The translations under genes were made by a program, and so were the position numbers. A DNA stretch of 64,000 nt from Pisaster brevispinus. Taxonomy: Eukaryota > Echinodermata > Asteroidea > Forcipulatida > Asteriidae. Location of the stretch: positions 20,094,592 through 20,158,591 of the forward strand of contig JAMKCF010000007.1 in assembly GCA_023634235.1 (NCBI GenBank), given 5' to 3'. Shown here one piece after another: positions 50,601 through 60,914 of this stretch (position 1 is its first letter; every line of letters starts with the position of its first letter). A model generated the notes under the pieces. It made no database searches. It was not told the DNA's origin and saw only the letters and a list, made by a program, of their open reading frames with translations.

Positions 50601-53600
50601 TGGTGAATTAATTGCAAATTGTATGTCTACTTTTATTTCCCTATTTTTTGAAGGGGGGAGTGCATTTCTTTATCAACTTGTATGATGAACAATTTGTTCT
50701 TTAAATTGAAGATGGAACTTCTGATACAAAGGACCAAATAAAAGAAACAAATAAACAAATCTGAAAACTGCATATGAACTTTCTAAACAAAGGTCGAGTA
50801 CGAATAGAGTGGAAAAAACCCACCAACCTAAAACATTTCTAGCAACTTAGAAGATTAAACCAAAGGCAATTTCACACCCAAAATAAAAGTAAGGTATTAC
50901 TACCTGTAAGATAGACTACAACACTTCCCAGAAGAAAACGAAAATAATGAGTTACCTTGACTTTGACACCACAAGAAAATGAGTTTATTTGTTTAAGGGT
51001 AGGTTCCTATGGAAATCTAACCCCTACTGTCTGATGCATATCCTGCATACAGTGGTTTCAGCTTTGTAAGCCACCAAAATGTTTACAAGGAATTTGAGGT
51101 GAGATTTTGGTGTCAGCATAGAAGGGTAAGGATCGGAAGCAAAACGGGTGCTTTGGGTTTCCTCCTCTCTATAAACATTAGCTACATTCAATGAATGCTG
51201 TTGGTAAATGACTATCAATTGGAAGAAAATACTGATCCATGAGTGTTTAACCCAAATTGAAGAAATGATGAAACTTCTGGGTAACTCTGGAGAAACTACA
51301 CAAAAAGATAAATAAGGTTTAAGCCACACAAGATAAACACTTTGTGTTTATCTATTCTGAATTTATAAAATGTTATTCGCTTTCAGAATTTAAAAAAAAT
51401 ACAACATGCACAAACCTTTCATTAAAACAACTGCATTTGATGAGCCGATAAGACATATAAAACATCAAACTTTTTGACCAACTTAAAAAAAAGTTTGTTG
51501 ATTCATGAAAGGCATCCACAAATAGTTTATAAGTTTACTATTCTCTAATATTAATGACTTCTTCACGTCCACTTCCAGATAAACCATGAAAACAATTGCA
51601 AAGATCACACCACTTAATCAAAGTCAAAGACAGTCCTAGAATTAGAAGCAGACAAAGCACCCAACAAAAACAACACACCTTTGGACCGATATAGATTCCA
51701 CTATCCAAGCATTTTAACTAATCCATCAAAACTTTCATTAATTAGTTGTCAGTGATGCATAAGTCATCCTTCTTACCAGTACAGTAAGAAGCATAAATAT
51801 ATTGTCACCCTTTCTGCATGAAGTAAAAAACAAAGTTCAAAACATCTCATCATCAAGTCGTTTACCTGTCAAGAGGAGGCCCAGTGCTGTTAGATACTCC
51901 ACACTCTCACAGATGTCTCCTGTTCCTACCACAGACGTATGTCCCCCCTCGGAATCGATCGATCGATTGGCCTGCGATGGGCAATCAGCGACTGTGTCTG
52001 TGGTATGCGCAGTTTGCTTGCCTCACCTTCCAGACAACACCATAGTAAAGTTCAGCCCTGCGCTCTCTGAATACACATCCAATGAACATGAAAAACCAGG
52101 CCTTACACACGCCTCAGTACCACTTCAATTCAATCTCACTATACCAGCAATCCCAGTGTGTGTGTATGTGTGGGAGAGTTATGTTACTCATAGTCTAAGT
52201 GGTCTAGTGGTGAAACTTTACGGCTCCCTCTATCATGCTGACATTAGATAGTCTGTATAGCATTAAAGGTGCTCCTCTCCTATAAACAACTCTTATAAAG
52301 AAAATCACAATACCCCTTTTCACAAAATAGTTCACAACCTTCAGGGGATTAAATGAATACAAATAGGGAGGTAATGGTGCAATAATTTGGACATATTTTC
52401 TTCACAAAGCTATTACTGGCAAGCGTTGGGATCAGCTCAGTACAAACAGCTCCTTTAACATACCACTGGAGCCATTTCCTGCAGCAGGGGTTCCATGAAC
52501 AGAAAGTGTGGGGTATGGATTCTTGTTCAATGGAATCTAGCACTGCTCAAGGGTTTTTTCATCTCTACATGTAAAAGTATCACAGAAGTTAAAGACAAAG
52601 TACCAGAACCATTGCCATCGTAATTTTTACCATAAACAGATTTGTAAACATTACTCATGATTCAGTTGAGTGGAATTTTGTTATATATATATTTTTTGCA
52701 GTCGATAGGTTTGCAAAGTTTTTATAAAATGTAATTTGTTGTCCTCAATCATAATGTTTATATATATATATTTTTTAGCAGTTGGAAACAATTTTGTCAG
52801 TAAAATCAGAATGTTGAAATGATGTATATGAGTGAATGTATTGTCTAAGTATTATCTTGATCTAAAACATCCAGAGGTATAATGGTTAAACCTTATCAGA
52901 AACCCATATTTAATGACCAGTGACTAAGACCATAGCTCCATGCTAAGACATACCGACAGTATTTTACTGCTGTTTGTTTTGCTGCCCTCTATTGCACCAA
53001 TAGTGACAGCTGGATTAAAAACAAATATAACACACCCAACTGCTCCTTAAGTTTACATAGTCTGCATAAAATGTGGTGGTGACAATTCGATCCTAAATAA
53101 AATGTACAATAGAAAATAAAGCAGACAAAGTGGTTTCATGGAAAATCTTTACTTCTTTTTCAAGGTAAAATACCACAGGAAAGAAACTGGCTTCAAATGA
53201 AGAGCATAAGTTGTCACCAACATAGTTAAATCACCCTGGCATAATTATGATAACATGCTGGGTAATACAATGATGGAGTGGTTGCTAAGAAATTGTTATT
53301 TACAATATTAAAGGGCCAGGAGGACCATTACTAAGTTTTTGGATTGTGATCTTTACCAGAGATGCTCATCAGAATCAGCTAAACATCACGTAGTTTTAAA
53401 TGAATCAACTAAATTTTGGGTTTTGGGGGTTTTTGTTGTTGTGGAAATGACAAAAGTTGGTTGTACTTCAAACAGGAATAAACATGAACAGTAACAGGCC
53501 TTACATGGATATGAATCCAGCTTGTCTTCTTTCTATTCCACCAGTGCAATTTCAAAGTGAGTCCAAATATAAAACAGTTATAGGCCTACATCCAAATTTA

Positions 53601-56600
53601 ACACACAGTTCTATAGTAAGTTCATTCAACTGAGGTTATTTGACGATGCTAAAAAAAGAGGGGAGAAACACTAAACAAAATAGAGTAGAGGTGTAATTCA
53701 CTCTTTGCCATACTCCAGTTCTTATGATTGAGGCAATATTCATTTACGATACCCGCCGAAATCTAATTTGAGGGACGGAATGCAGGAGTGAGGTCCCTGG
53801 GCTTTTGAAGTCCCAGCCGGCTGGCAAAGGGCTGGGGCCAGGTTCACCGCAGAGGAGAAACAGCTAATGCGTGGATTGCCTCAAGCATTGGCCATTTCAT
53901 CTTATTTTCCTTATTTGTTATCACTCTCTCTTCATAACTCAGTTGACATTTAGTTTTATGGTCCGACTCAACCCTACAAAGGTTAACCAGGAGCTTTTAT
54001 ATAATAAAGTAACGCTATTTTTAGGTGTTCTTTGTATATTTTATCCTTGTCATTATTCACTTATTTCTTAAGTGTATCTTTCTCTCAGGTAATCAGTCAA
54101 ACTTAGCCCCTGTGGATACATAGGACATTTTTTGAAGTTCTTTTCCAATTACCTCAAAGTTATTGTGAAATACTTCTTGGTAGGTTGGGTGTAATCAAGT
54201 TGAGCTCTTCAATTTCAAATCACCTTGAAATTCCGATTTCACAAACATATCAAGAACTATGAGTCCCATCCTGAACAAAATAAACACATTTGCTTTTATA
54301 TTATATCTATCAAGTTAGTAATAAACCACAAGGGAAACTGACTGGGTAAATGATTATTAATTTTGGGTTAAAAATTTACTTGAGCAGGATTTGAACCTGT
54401 GTCCTCTGGATTAACGTGCCGGCACTCTATCAACTGAGCTTTCTAGCCCTAATGTTGGCAGTCTCCCTATTTTGTCAATATCTTTGTTGGGGTGCCACTC
54501 AAACCTTAGTGTAACCTAATTTATGAGAGCAATTAGATCACTAATTGCAGACAAATTGGCAATTACCAAAGGACCTCCACTGAATAGGCAACTATTCAAG
54601 TGTCAATAATAATTTATCTTGCCTCAGGGAATAGGGGAACTTCAATCACTTTAGGGCAAAACAAAAACAAACAAAAAACTTGGCTCTTCACACATGAAAC
54701 ACATTTTATAGTTTTGCCTAGTAAACTTTCAGCAGGAGTAGATAATGTGTCACGTAATCTACTTTAAGTTTAATAGCACAAAATATGTCACAATAATATA
54801 AAAAGTAGAGGCCTGATAGTGTGACAGGGGGTGGGGAACAATTTTTGTGTGATGTGCGTCAATTGCACGGTACATCACCAGTGATTTAAGTAACACCATC
54901 ATATGACGTAGGTGGGGTACAGTCTTTTTTTTCTTTTTTCTGAAGCTTATTATACAGGTTCACACACTAAGTGACCAAACAAAACGCTTGAGGGTCAAGT
55001 GACTGTTAATACAAAATAGTGGACCATTGACAAGGAGGTAAATCCAAGACTGTCTGCCTACTGCCTGGGGTCTGGCATAGGTTTGTAGCATGATGGTATA
55101 TCATTCCACATTACTATTACATAAGTTACACTAGGATTTTAATGAATAATAGGATGCATTTCAAGTTGTTATTCTTTTTAATATTTGACACAAGCTCAGG
55201 GGAGAGCAGCATTGGCACCAGTCCTGTTAATATGGGGGGGGGCAAGATGGGGGGGGGGGCAAGCTTAAATTTAATGGAGAGGGGAGGGTGAAACATTAGT
55301 CTGTAATGTAATTTTGTACTGCTTTTGTACTTATAATATATAAAACTAATAAGATGAAAAAGCGTTAAATTATGGCAAACATGAACCCCTTCATACACTC
55401 CACAGTACAATCATCTTAGAACTGTTACATACCACAACATTTCTTTCTCAGTTTTCTTAAATAGTTCTTTCCCCATCGCTGGACAAACGATTCTCTTTAA
55501 TCAGTTGGGCCATCTGCTCTGCATCCAAAAATATGAGTTGAATTGTAAACAATGTGACAGGACGAAAGATGGTCACCCCATCAAAATAAACATTGGCATA
55601 TTTCAGTGATTTCTGTAATATGTTCCCACGGTCATCGTCAAAAAGAAAAAATTACTTTTCAATTAGAATTTGGGATTAAATTGATGTAGAGATTCAAAAT
55701 ACAGTAATTATTTTCAACATTCACCACTGTGCTGCCAGAATTAAAGAAAATACGATACACATTTTAAAACTAAAAAATCTTCACAAATCCTTTCATGAAT
55801 GTTGCTGGCTCATTGATCATAAAATATTAGTTTATCTTTTTCATTTAAGAAAACACCAGTATATCATCAGAGCAATCAAAACATACAGTACTGATACTGA
55901 TGCTTTAATTTGCGGTATACATACACTGAAAAAAACTCTGGCGTTAAATTGACACTTTTGGTATCTAAATGCGACGACACTCACTCGGTGTTAATTACTA
56001 CAAAACGTTTTAATTTATTCATTTCAATACAAACCCTGGATGGGTGTGCCTTTGACACTAAACACCCTTGGCAGTTCACTTAACACTGATTTCTATAGCC
56101 CCTTTGCATGCTCACCATTTTGGAGTCAACAGGTAAGCATGTAAAAGCCGCATTACCTAAAATTCGCACTAGACTGTACATGTATAATATACAGGGACAT
56201 TGACTCGAAAATGGCGAAACCAAGATTATTGTGATGGTGACGTCAGATGAATTGGGTAACTTGGCAAGTGCACACCCATCCTGGTTTGCATTTAAAGTAA
56301 AATAATTCAAAGTTTTCATAAAAATTATATATGTGTCGATGTTGCCACATATAGAAACCAAAAGAATCATTTGAACACCAAAGTTTTTGCAGTGTACCGA
56401 AATACCTACTGCATGTAGTGGAAATAACTAAGGGTTATATACCAGTACTTTGTATAACACAATTAACAATAAGCAGTCCTTGGCTTTATCCCTCAATCTT
56501 GATAGCATTTCTTGCAGATGGTAAGATTTCAAACATTTCAATAAAAGAAAAGGTATATAGGTCATATTTTTTGTGATGAGTACACTCAAATATGCAACTT

Positions 56601-59600
56601 TCCAAAAAAATAGTTCAATTTACCACCAAGTTTTGTTGATGCAATTATGCTCATTTCTCTGATATCTGGCAGGCAATCACTCAAATTGGATTTAAACTAA
56701 TTTTTCAAGCTGTAACATTTCTCTGTGGCTGTGCCAGTACCATCTTTATACCAATTATTTCCCTTGGCTTTTAACTCTAAAAAGGACACAGCACTACATG
56801 GTGCCTTTCAGAATCAAGTGACAACAAAAGACTTCACCCATCCCACCAAAAAGAGCACTGATAAATTTAGTGACCCAAGGAGTTGAGGAACCAGATATTG
56901 GCTAAGAATCAAATGACACGATTATAGAATTTGCCGGACATGGGGAAAAATAACCCAGAATTATAACAGATGTTCTGGGCAATTTCTTTTATGTAACCAA
57001 TGAACTGATGTAATTTGATTAGCTGTGCAATTACTTCCTTACAAATCAGCCGGAAAATCTTACTATGGTGGGTTTCTAAGCACGTCTGAAACTAGAATAC
57101 AGGTACTGAGGTTGGAGCAAAAAAGTAACTTTTATAATACAAATAAGGGATAAAATTAAACAGGGTTTCAAGTATTAGTGTACATGTATAATCCACTTTT
57201 GTTCAGTAAAACTGCTTGGGTTTTTGAGTATTGCTGGTTTTCTCTGATTGGAATATGCAGAATGTTAAAATCAACTTTTCTAATTGGTTTTCTATGGAGC
57301 TATAGTGGTACTAAAAGCTTTGCAAGGAGTGTTATTATATATTCATCTGTTCATATTTTACCATTAAGTATACTGGTATAAGACGGCTCTAATTAGATAC
57401 ATTCCGCTGTTAACTTCGTAACTTCTGTTTACTCAAATGTAATGGCCTCGAGGTATGAGGGGCATAATATTTCTAAATCCCAATGCCATCTGAATATTGG
57501 GTTCATCAAGTTCACGTGAGTTGTATTAAGAACACTTAACTTTAGCAGTCTTACAAAACTTCTTGTGGTGCTATTAGTTGACATTGGTAAACAAATTATT
57601 GGTTGGTGCTGTTCAAGCGTCACAGGTTTAGGGAGAAAAATGTAAAAACCATTTCCCCAAGTGTGTTTTCAAAACACTCATTCGCCACAGATCAATTGCT
57701 ATAAAAATATCTTGAACTGTGACAAAAATATCTACAAAAAACCTATTTCAGAGTGTAACACTGGATGTGTACCTATAGGAAATCAACGTATCACAGGCCA
57801 CACAGAATCAGACAAATATTTCAGTAAGGTGTACTTTCAAAGCCTCTAAAAAAAGTTTCACTTCAGCGAATATCATTGTTTTGATTGTATGATTTGTTGA
57901 ACAATGTTACTCACCTAAAAGCACACTTTTGTAAAATTAGTAATGATGCAATTTTTCAATGAAGTACTAGGGCCAGGTTGAATGGAATACAGTCTTCCTT
58001 GAGGAAAACCGTTTATGTGAATACAGAAAAAGAAATAAAAAGGTCTCGGGCCTATGTCTAAAACACAGAACAACCCTTGCATGCCTCCGAGCTTTGGACC
58101 ACATATTTCAGTGAAATTTTCACAGGTATACTTTGATGATTATTTTTCTTGAAATATAATTGATTTGTACGAATGTGTTGTTTTGGAAATTGATTGACGT
58201 TGTCCCTTTAAGGTATCAACTTTTGCTCACGTGCCTTCACTTGGCATTCTGAACTCTCAGCCATTAGCGGCCATACCCTTTTATCACAAGGCAAACTCAT
58301 TCTGGGATTCTCACTGTATTGAATTTCACCAGGGTCTACATGCTAATAATAAAACTTAATCCCCCCCCCCCCCCCCCGATATTTCAAACATCTGTGAATC
58401 CAAGGAGATCAAGTTTTAGTATTTTTTAAAGGAATCAGTGGATTATTTTTTGTTGTTAAAGATGATATAGTAATTCACTGTCTGGAAGTAATTTAGACCT
58501 GGTGGACGATATATTTGGCTTCAAAAATATGTTTAAATGGTTTTAAAAAATTCATTGCTTTATCAAACATTACCAAAATATAAAAAGATTTGCAGAACAG
58601 GTCCAGCCACTAAAAACTATTTGATGAGAATTTTGCGCTTTTGTATACAATCGTTGTGGAACGAACTCTACTTTTCATTTTTAACCACTCATTTCACGCC
58701 AGTATAAAAAAAAAATCTTTACAGAGCTTCCATGGTAATTTTTTTTATTGTTTAGAATATCGTTGTCACAATGAAACCCTGACTAAACAAAGCAAAGCAT
58801 CAAACATTCTCATGAGGAGCACCAGGATTTGTTTTCTCTTTGAAAATAGGAGATGAGTTCACTGTGAATAGCAAACACTTGGCCGTAAGCCATGGCGGAT
58901 ACGAGCTGAATACAATAGCAAACAATGGTGGCAGTCTATCAATCTCTTGTAATCCTAATTTGTACAACAAAAGACAAAGAACTGATATCTGGGATTACAC
59001 AATAAACCCCAGAAAAGAGGAGACTTTGAGAACGAATTCCAGTACACATTGTCCCTCTCTGTAATAGGGGAAACACGATAGGTGCTTGCCAGTGCATGCT
59101 ACACAAGGGATTGTCCGGAGGCATATTTATACGTCAGCTAGTCAACTGACCGCAACAAAAAAAGGACACTCCAAAGTTGTTCTTGTTCTGGGCCTTTATC
59201 AACATCCACCATAGTTCAGTTCGGGAAAGTTTGGAGTGGTTACACAGTTTTGGAGGGAAACAAATTGAACAAATAAAAAAAATTCCAAGCTTTTTAAACA
59301 TTAACTATTAAGAAAACTGTATCTGCCTGAAACTTTTTAAGCAGTAGGAGACTTGACGAACAGCAATACAAAGTTAAAATATTATATTTATCAGGAGCTA
59401 TCCAGTCAGCATATACACTGTGAAAAAATTATGACTTCAATCCCACAAAACATCAATAGGGGAAAACATTCTTCACAATTCTACAGCTGTGAGGACAATA
59501 CGTTTTCCGCTTGACTTACTTTTCCTGACTCAGCAGCAATCCTTCGTTTCCCACGTCCCCCAGATCCCGTCCGAGTTACAGGCAGATGAGCAGGAACTTT

Positions 59601-59615
59601 CTCAGTTGTAGACAT
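29463..59615 (-). CDS. FHL: Four-and-a-half-LIM-domain (FHL) protein, complete
   Basis: Six core coding exons give 329 residues, or 340 with the microexon; vertebrate FHL proteins have about 280. It is an adaptor with no catalytic domain, expected at actin/sarcomere or focal adhesion sites and in the nucleus. Exon 1 encodes a 32-residue basic, Gly-rich leader absent from vertebrate FHLs. A half LIM follows (H48, H51, C54, C57, C75, C78; the first C-x2-C pair is missing), then LIM1 (from C87), LIM2 (from C152), LIM3 (from C213) and LIM4 (from C272 to C326). All zinc ligands of the four full LIM domains are present. All junctions are GT..AG and in phase, including the join from exon 1 across 23.5 kb. 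The half-LIM reads like LIM1 of testin/prickle (HPGHFCCYHCD). I looked for an upstream PET or C-x2-C exon as in Limpet-type relatives and found none. Confidence 0.9.
30226..30299 (-). repeat. tRNA-like sequence (GTT anticodon), SINE head or pseudo-tRNA
   Basis: On the minus strand it shows GGCTGGATAGCTCAGTTGG (A box), an anticodon loop CTGTTAA and GGTTCAAGTTC (B box). The acceptor stem nearly pairs, but the anticodon stem has mismatches, so a functional tRNA-Asn is unlikely. The flank (CTAGCCCTA-TGTTGGCGGTCTCC-like) is shared with the copy at 54379-54449, showing a mobile unit larger than a tRNA. Confidence 0.6.
31753..31785 (-). CDS. FHL: FHL 33-nt microexon (probably alternative) within LIM4
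   Basis: A 33-nt segment flanked by a strong pyrimidine tract with TTCTTCAG on one side and CTG|GTAAGA on the other, phase 1 at both ends. Inclusion inserts 11 residues, VGGPTPPGANS, between the first cysteine pair and the histidine of LIM4. That changes the C-to-H spacing from 20, as in vertebrate FHLs, to 31, beyond the usual 16-23. I infer an optional exon because skipping restores the canonical domain and both forms stay in frame. Confidence 0.6.
33090..33276 (-). CDS. FHL: FHL coding exon 5: LIM3 and start of LIM4
   Basis: 187 nt, residues 219-280 plus one base of the next codon. It starts IISSGGLSYQKKPWHRDC, matching the FHL LIM3 pattern, with H233, C236, C239, C242, C260 and C263, and ends with the C272/C275 pair of LIM4 followed by QKPIV. 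Donor GTAAGT. Its phase-1 end can join either to the microexon at 31753-31785 or directly to the last exon. Confidence 0.94.
33752..33921 (-). CDS. FHL: FHL coding exon 4: LIM2 and start of LIM3
   Basis: 170 nt, residues 162-218. It supplies H174, C177, C180, C183, C201 and C204 of LIM2 and C213, C216 of LIM3. Segments QGKEWHDKCFRCKVC and IGTGSFVPKE are typical of FHL LIM2. It follows the family pattern in which each exon begins within one LIM domain and ends just after the first C-x2-C of the next. The acceptor is CTAACTAG and the donor is GAG|GTAGG. Confidence 0.93.
34372..34558 (-). CDS. FHL: FHL coding exon 3: rest of LIM1, start of LIM2
   Basis: 187 nt, residues 100-162. LIM1 continues with H109 and C112, then C119-x2-C122, C140 and C143; LIM2 opens with C152 and C155. 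Between the two fingers of LIM1 there are six residues (FEARYT) instead of the usual two, so this domain has four extra hinge residues. The other spacings are normal for the family. The sequence is clean, with no stop or frameshift. Confidence 0.93.
34645..34709 (+). repeat. Retroelement-end-like fragment, copy 2
   Basis: Plus-strand AGCCTTCGAGAAAGACTCTG, then GGCCGAAACGTCAGGCCACT and AACTATTTTTTTGCATTTG, matching 19017-19078 in inverse orientation. It lies in the FHL intron between exons 2 and 3. Confidence 0.5.
35841..36041 (-). CDS. FHL: FHL coding exon 2: half-LIM and start of LIM1
   Basis: 201 nt, phase 0 at both ends, residues 33-99. It begins LIFSQEYVRAMDG, then HPGHFCCYHCDKSL with the second zinc finger of the half-LIM (C54, C57, C75, C78), and closes with the first two LIM1 ligands (C87, C90). 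Acceptor CTACAG, donor AAG|GTGAGG. The internal ATG at residue 43 (MDGSFHPG) would give a protein starting much like vertebrate FHLs if a different first exon were used. Confidence 0.93.
41571..41680 (-). repeat. Dispersed repeat, copy 3 (inverted)
   Basis: Read on the minus strand it gives AAACACAAGACTTCCGGTTG, then AAGTTTACTGGCCCGATGCT and CTGGTCCAGTGGAATTT, matching copies 1 and 2. It lies in FHL intron 1. A weaker relative may exist near 33380-33480 (GGTCCACTGGCC). Confidence 0.55.
44959..45031 (+). repeat. tRNA-like sequence (TGGTGTAGTGGT A box), SINE or pseudo-tRNA
   Basis: TTTGGTGTAGTGGTAAAACA resembles a Gly/Glu-type tRNA 5' half, and GTGGGTTCGAATACCACCCC forms a good T arm. The acceptor ends do not pair well and the anticodon loop is unclear. 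It lies in FHL intron 1. Confidence 0.45.
51866..52251 (-). other. Possible alternative first exon inside FHL intron 1
   Basis: This is a stretch of higher complexity and GC in the otherwise AT-rich intron. On the minus strand it ends in a good donor, GACAG|GTAAAC, and one frame is open for about 53 codons before it (with ICESVEYLTALGLLLT), with no ATG. Spliced to FHL exon 2 that frame would shift and stop, so if used it would be an untranslated exon with initiation at Met43 (MDGSFHPG). On the plus strand a 149-codon frame also covers it, without recognisable domains. Confidence 0.25.
54379..54449 (-). repeat. Second copy of the GTT-anticodon tRNA-like SINE
   Basis: On the minus strand it reads GGGCTAGAAAGCTCAGTTGA, loop ACGTTAA, then CAGGTTCAAATCCTGCTCAA. 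It shares flanking sequence on the plus-strand right side (CTAATGTTGGCAGTCTCC) with the 30226 copy. Stems are poorly paired. Confidence 0.6.
55922..56396. mobile_element. MITE-like element with imperfect inverted ends
   Basis: The left end begins TACACTGAAAAAAACTCTGG and the right end, read inward on the other strand, TACACTGCAAAAACTTTGGT. Similarity continues for about 40 bp (GTGTT/CGTTAAAT, then CTTTTGG). Both ends carry TA at the edge, compatible with a TA target duplication. There is no transposase frame in the 475 bp. Confidence 0.55.
59520..59615 (-). CDS. FHL: FHL coding exon 1: start codon and basic leader
   Basis: Ninety-six nucleotides, 32 codons, beginning MSTTEKVPAH and ending in AAESGK, followed by a strong donor (GTAAGT). 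The leader is rich in Gly, Arg and Lys (GSGGRGKRR) and could act as a nuclear-localisation or flexible segment. It ends in phase 0, which is exactly what exon 2 needs, and no better acceptor partner was found in between. The link to the LIM exons rests on strand, phase and the open frame, not on transcript evidence, so this exon could instead belong to another transcript. Confidence 0.65.
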
Positions 59616-60365
59616 TTCTCTTTCCAAACCTCAAAACCAGATTCAAAATATTCTTGCAGTGTCGCTTAAGCCTCTCTTCAAGGCAATGTAATCCAGCAGC
59701 TGATGTCCAAACTGATGATGGCAGCTCAGCCTCCTTTACTACTGTATCCAAAGTTTCGTGTCCATCTAACAAAATTATAAAGAACCCAAATACTGCACCA
59801 GCTGGCCCTACTCCTTCCTCACTCCTCAATCCCAAAACAAATCTGTATAGCAGCAGGACTCATGTTTATTGAGGGTGACCTTAATGGAATCAGTTCATGC
59901 CCCTCTTTCTCTCCAAGACACTCAAATCTCCAGAGCCAAATCTCCACAGTCAAATCTCCAGAGCCAAATCTCCAGGTTTTATTTAACAGGCGGACTGCAA
60001 ATAGTTCCCTGCTGTGTGATATTTGAGACCCTCTTGGTATCACCTTCTAAGCCTTGTGTCCCTCAGTGAGCAAAATCATACGCTCCCAAAGAAAAACTTG
60101 TCCTAATACTTGGTGCCGTCTCTCCGAAATCTCTCTGTCAATACTCAGTGGCTCATCAAGACAAATAAACCCAGGACTTTGGTACTGACCGTAACAGTTT
60201 CTTCTTAAACTATCTGCAATGGCATCATGCTCAATAACAACAACCCTACAACCCTAGGTAATACCGATGTTTTCATCCAGGGTTGTCGGATCCAATCAAA
60301 ATCTCCCAGGTCACATTGTCTCTCTTTATAATTTCACTTCACCAGTTTTTTATATCATTATTTAT
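59616..60365 (-). other. FHL 5' region (probable leader)
   Basis: Between the TATA/MEF2-like site and the ATG. On the minus strand a 77-codon frame (MGLRSEEGVGPAG...) runs from 59835 to 59602, past the FHL start codon in another frame; if transcribed it would act as an overlapping upstream frame and lower FHL translation. It also holds the 14-bp tandem repeat at 59923-59975. Splicing within it was not resolved. Confidence 0.35.
59923..59975 (+). repeat. 14-bp tandem repeat, about 3.8 copies
   Basis: The unit CAAATCTCCAGAGC is repeated, with the second unit reading CAAATCTCCACAGT and the last partial. It lies in the probable FHL leader and is translated nowhere that I can support. Confidence 0.9.
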
Positions 60366-60375
60366 TTATTTATAG
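60366..60375 (-). promoter_or_regulatory. Combined TATA-box / MEF2-type site upstream of FHL
   Basis: On the minus strand CTATAAATAA fits both TATAWAWR and the MEF2 consensus YTAWWWWTAR. Transcription would start about 30 bp lower, near 60340, giving a roughly 720-nt 5' leader before the ATG at 59615 if no further intron exists. A MEF2-like TATA element suits a muscle-type gene, which many FHL genes are. It was found by inspection, and such AT-rich matches are common here. Confidence 0.3.
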
Positions 60376-60868
60376 AGGCTACCCTGGCGGACCAATCAGT
60401 GAGTGGAATGTCCTTTTTGGGGAAGCGAGTATAGTTTATGGGAAAACTTCCTGGCATCCCTGACATAGTGATTTAATTTTGCTCTCATTTCTGGACGACC
60501 CTGATTTCTAGGGTTGCAAAAACTTTGAAATATCATCACAACCCTCCTATACCCTACTTTCTGTACCTGAATATTCTGGTAACAGAATACTTCCAGACAA
60601 AAATTCTTCTGAACATCAGGACTACATTGAAGCAAATTAATTCCATTTCTGCATCTGATTACATTTGATGTCCCTCAAATTAGTTATAAGAGTATGTGAT
60701 ATTCAGCTGTATGTGATATTCAGCTGCATGTGTGGCTGAGGGGTTGACTTGTTGCACATTGACAATCTTATAGATTAAAAGGAGGAGGTGAAACTGAAAG
60801 TAACTCATTTCACTCTCTCAACGTGTGGTTTCATTTAATCAAAGAAGAGGCTCACACATGCAGTGATT

Positions 60869-60914
60869 GGATATTAAGTATGAAATGGTGAGGATATTAA
60901 GTATGAAATGGTGA
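60869..60914 (+). repeat. 23-bp exact tandem duplication
   Basis: A 23-bp unit beginning GGATATTAAGTATGAAATGG occurs twice head to tail (60869-60891, 60892-60914). A second small tandem, TATGTGATATTCAGCTG, lies nearby at about 60692-60728. Confidence 0.9.

Larger units (their letters stand above)
36042..51865. other. FHL intron 1, gene-proximal 16 kb
   Basis: No coding exon on either strand. Repeats seen: an inverted dispersed-repeat copy (41571-41680) and a tRNA-like unit (44959-45031). Homopolymer C or T/G tracts lie at about 40950, 45173-45190 and 46020-46041, and an (AAC)n run at about 49709-49735. First introns of this size often hold enhancers; no specific site is claimed. Confidence 0.5.
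52252..59519. other. FHL intron 1, promoter-proximal 7 kb
   Basis: No coding exon seen. It holds a GC-richer patch at about 53750-53880, a tRNA-like SINE (54379-54449), a MITE-like element (55922-56396), a C tract at 58363-58377, and two similar (TA)n-T blocks at about 52680 and 52760. Confidence 0.5.

Noticed and set aside
51802..52251. 149-codon plus-strand open frame
   Set aside because: Composition and lack of recognisable domains do not support a protein. It is better explained as the complement of a possible minus-strand exon, though neither is proven.
60396..60635. 79-codon minus-strand frame upstream of FHL
   Set aside because: Basic, unstructured-looking peptide with no recognised domain or splice context. 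It lies upstream of the TATA-like site; treated as chance.
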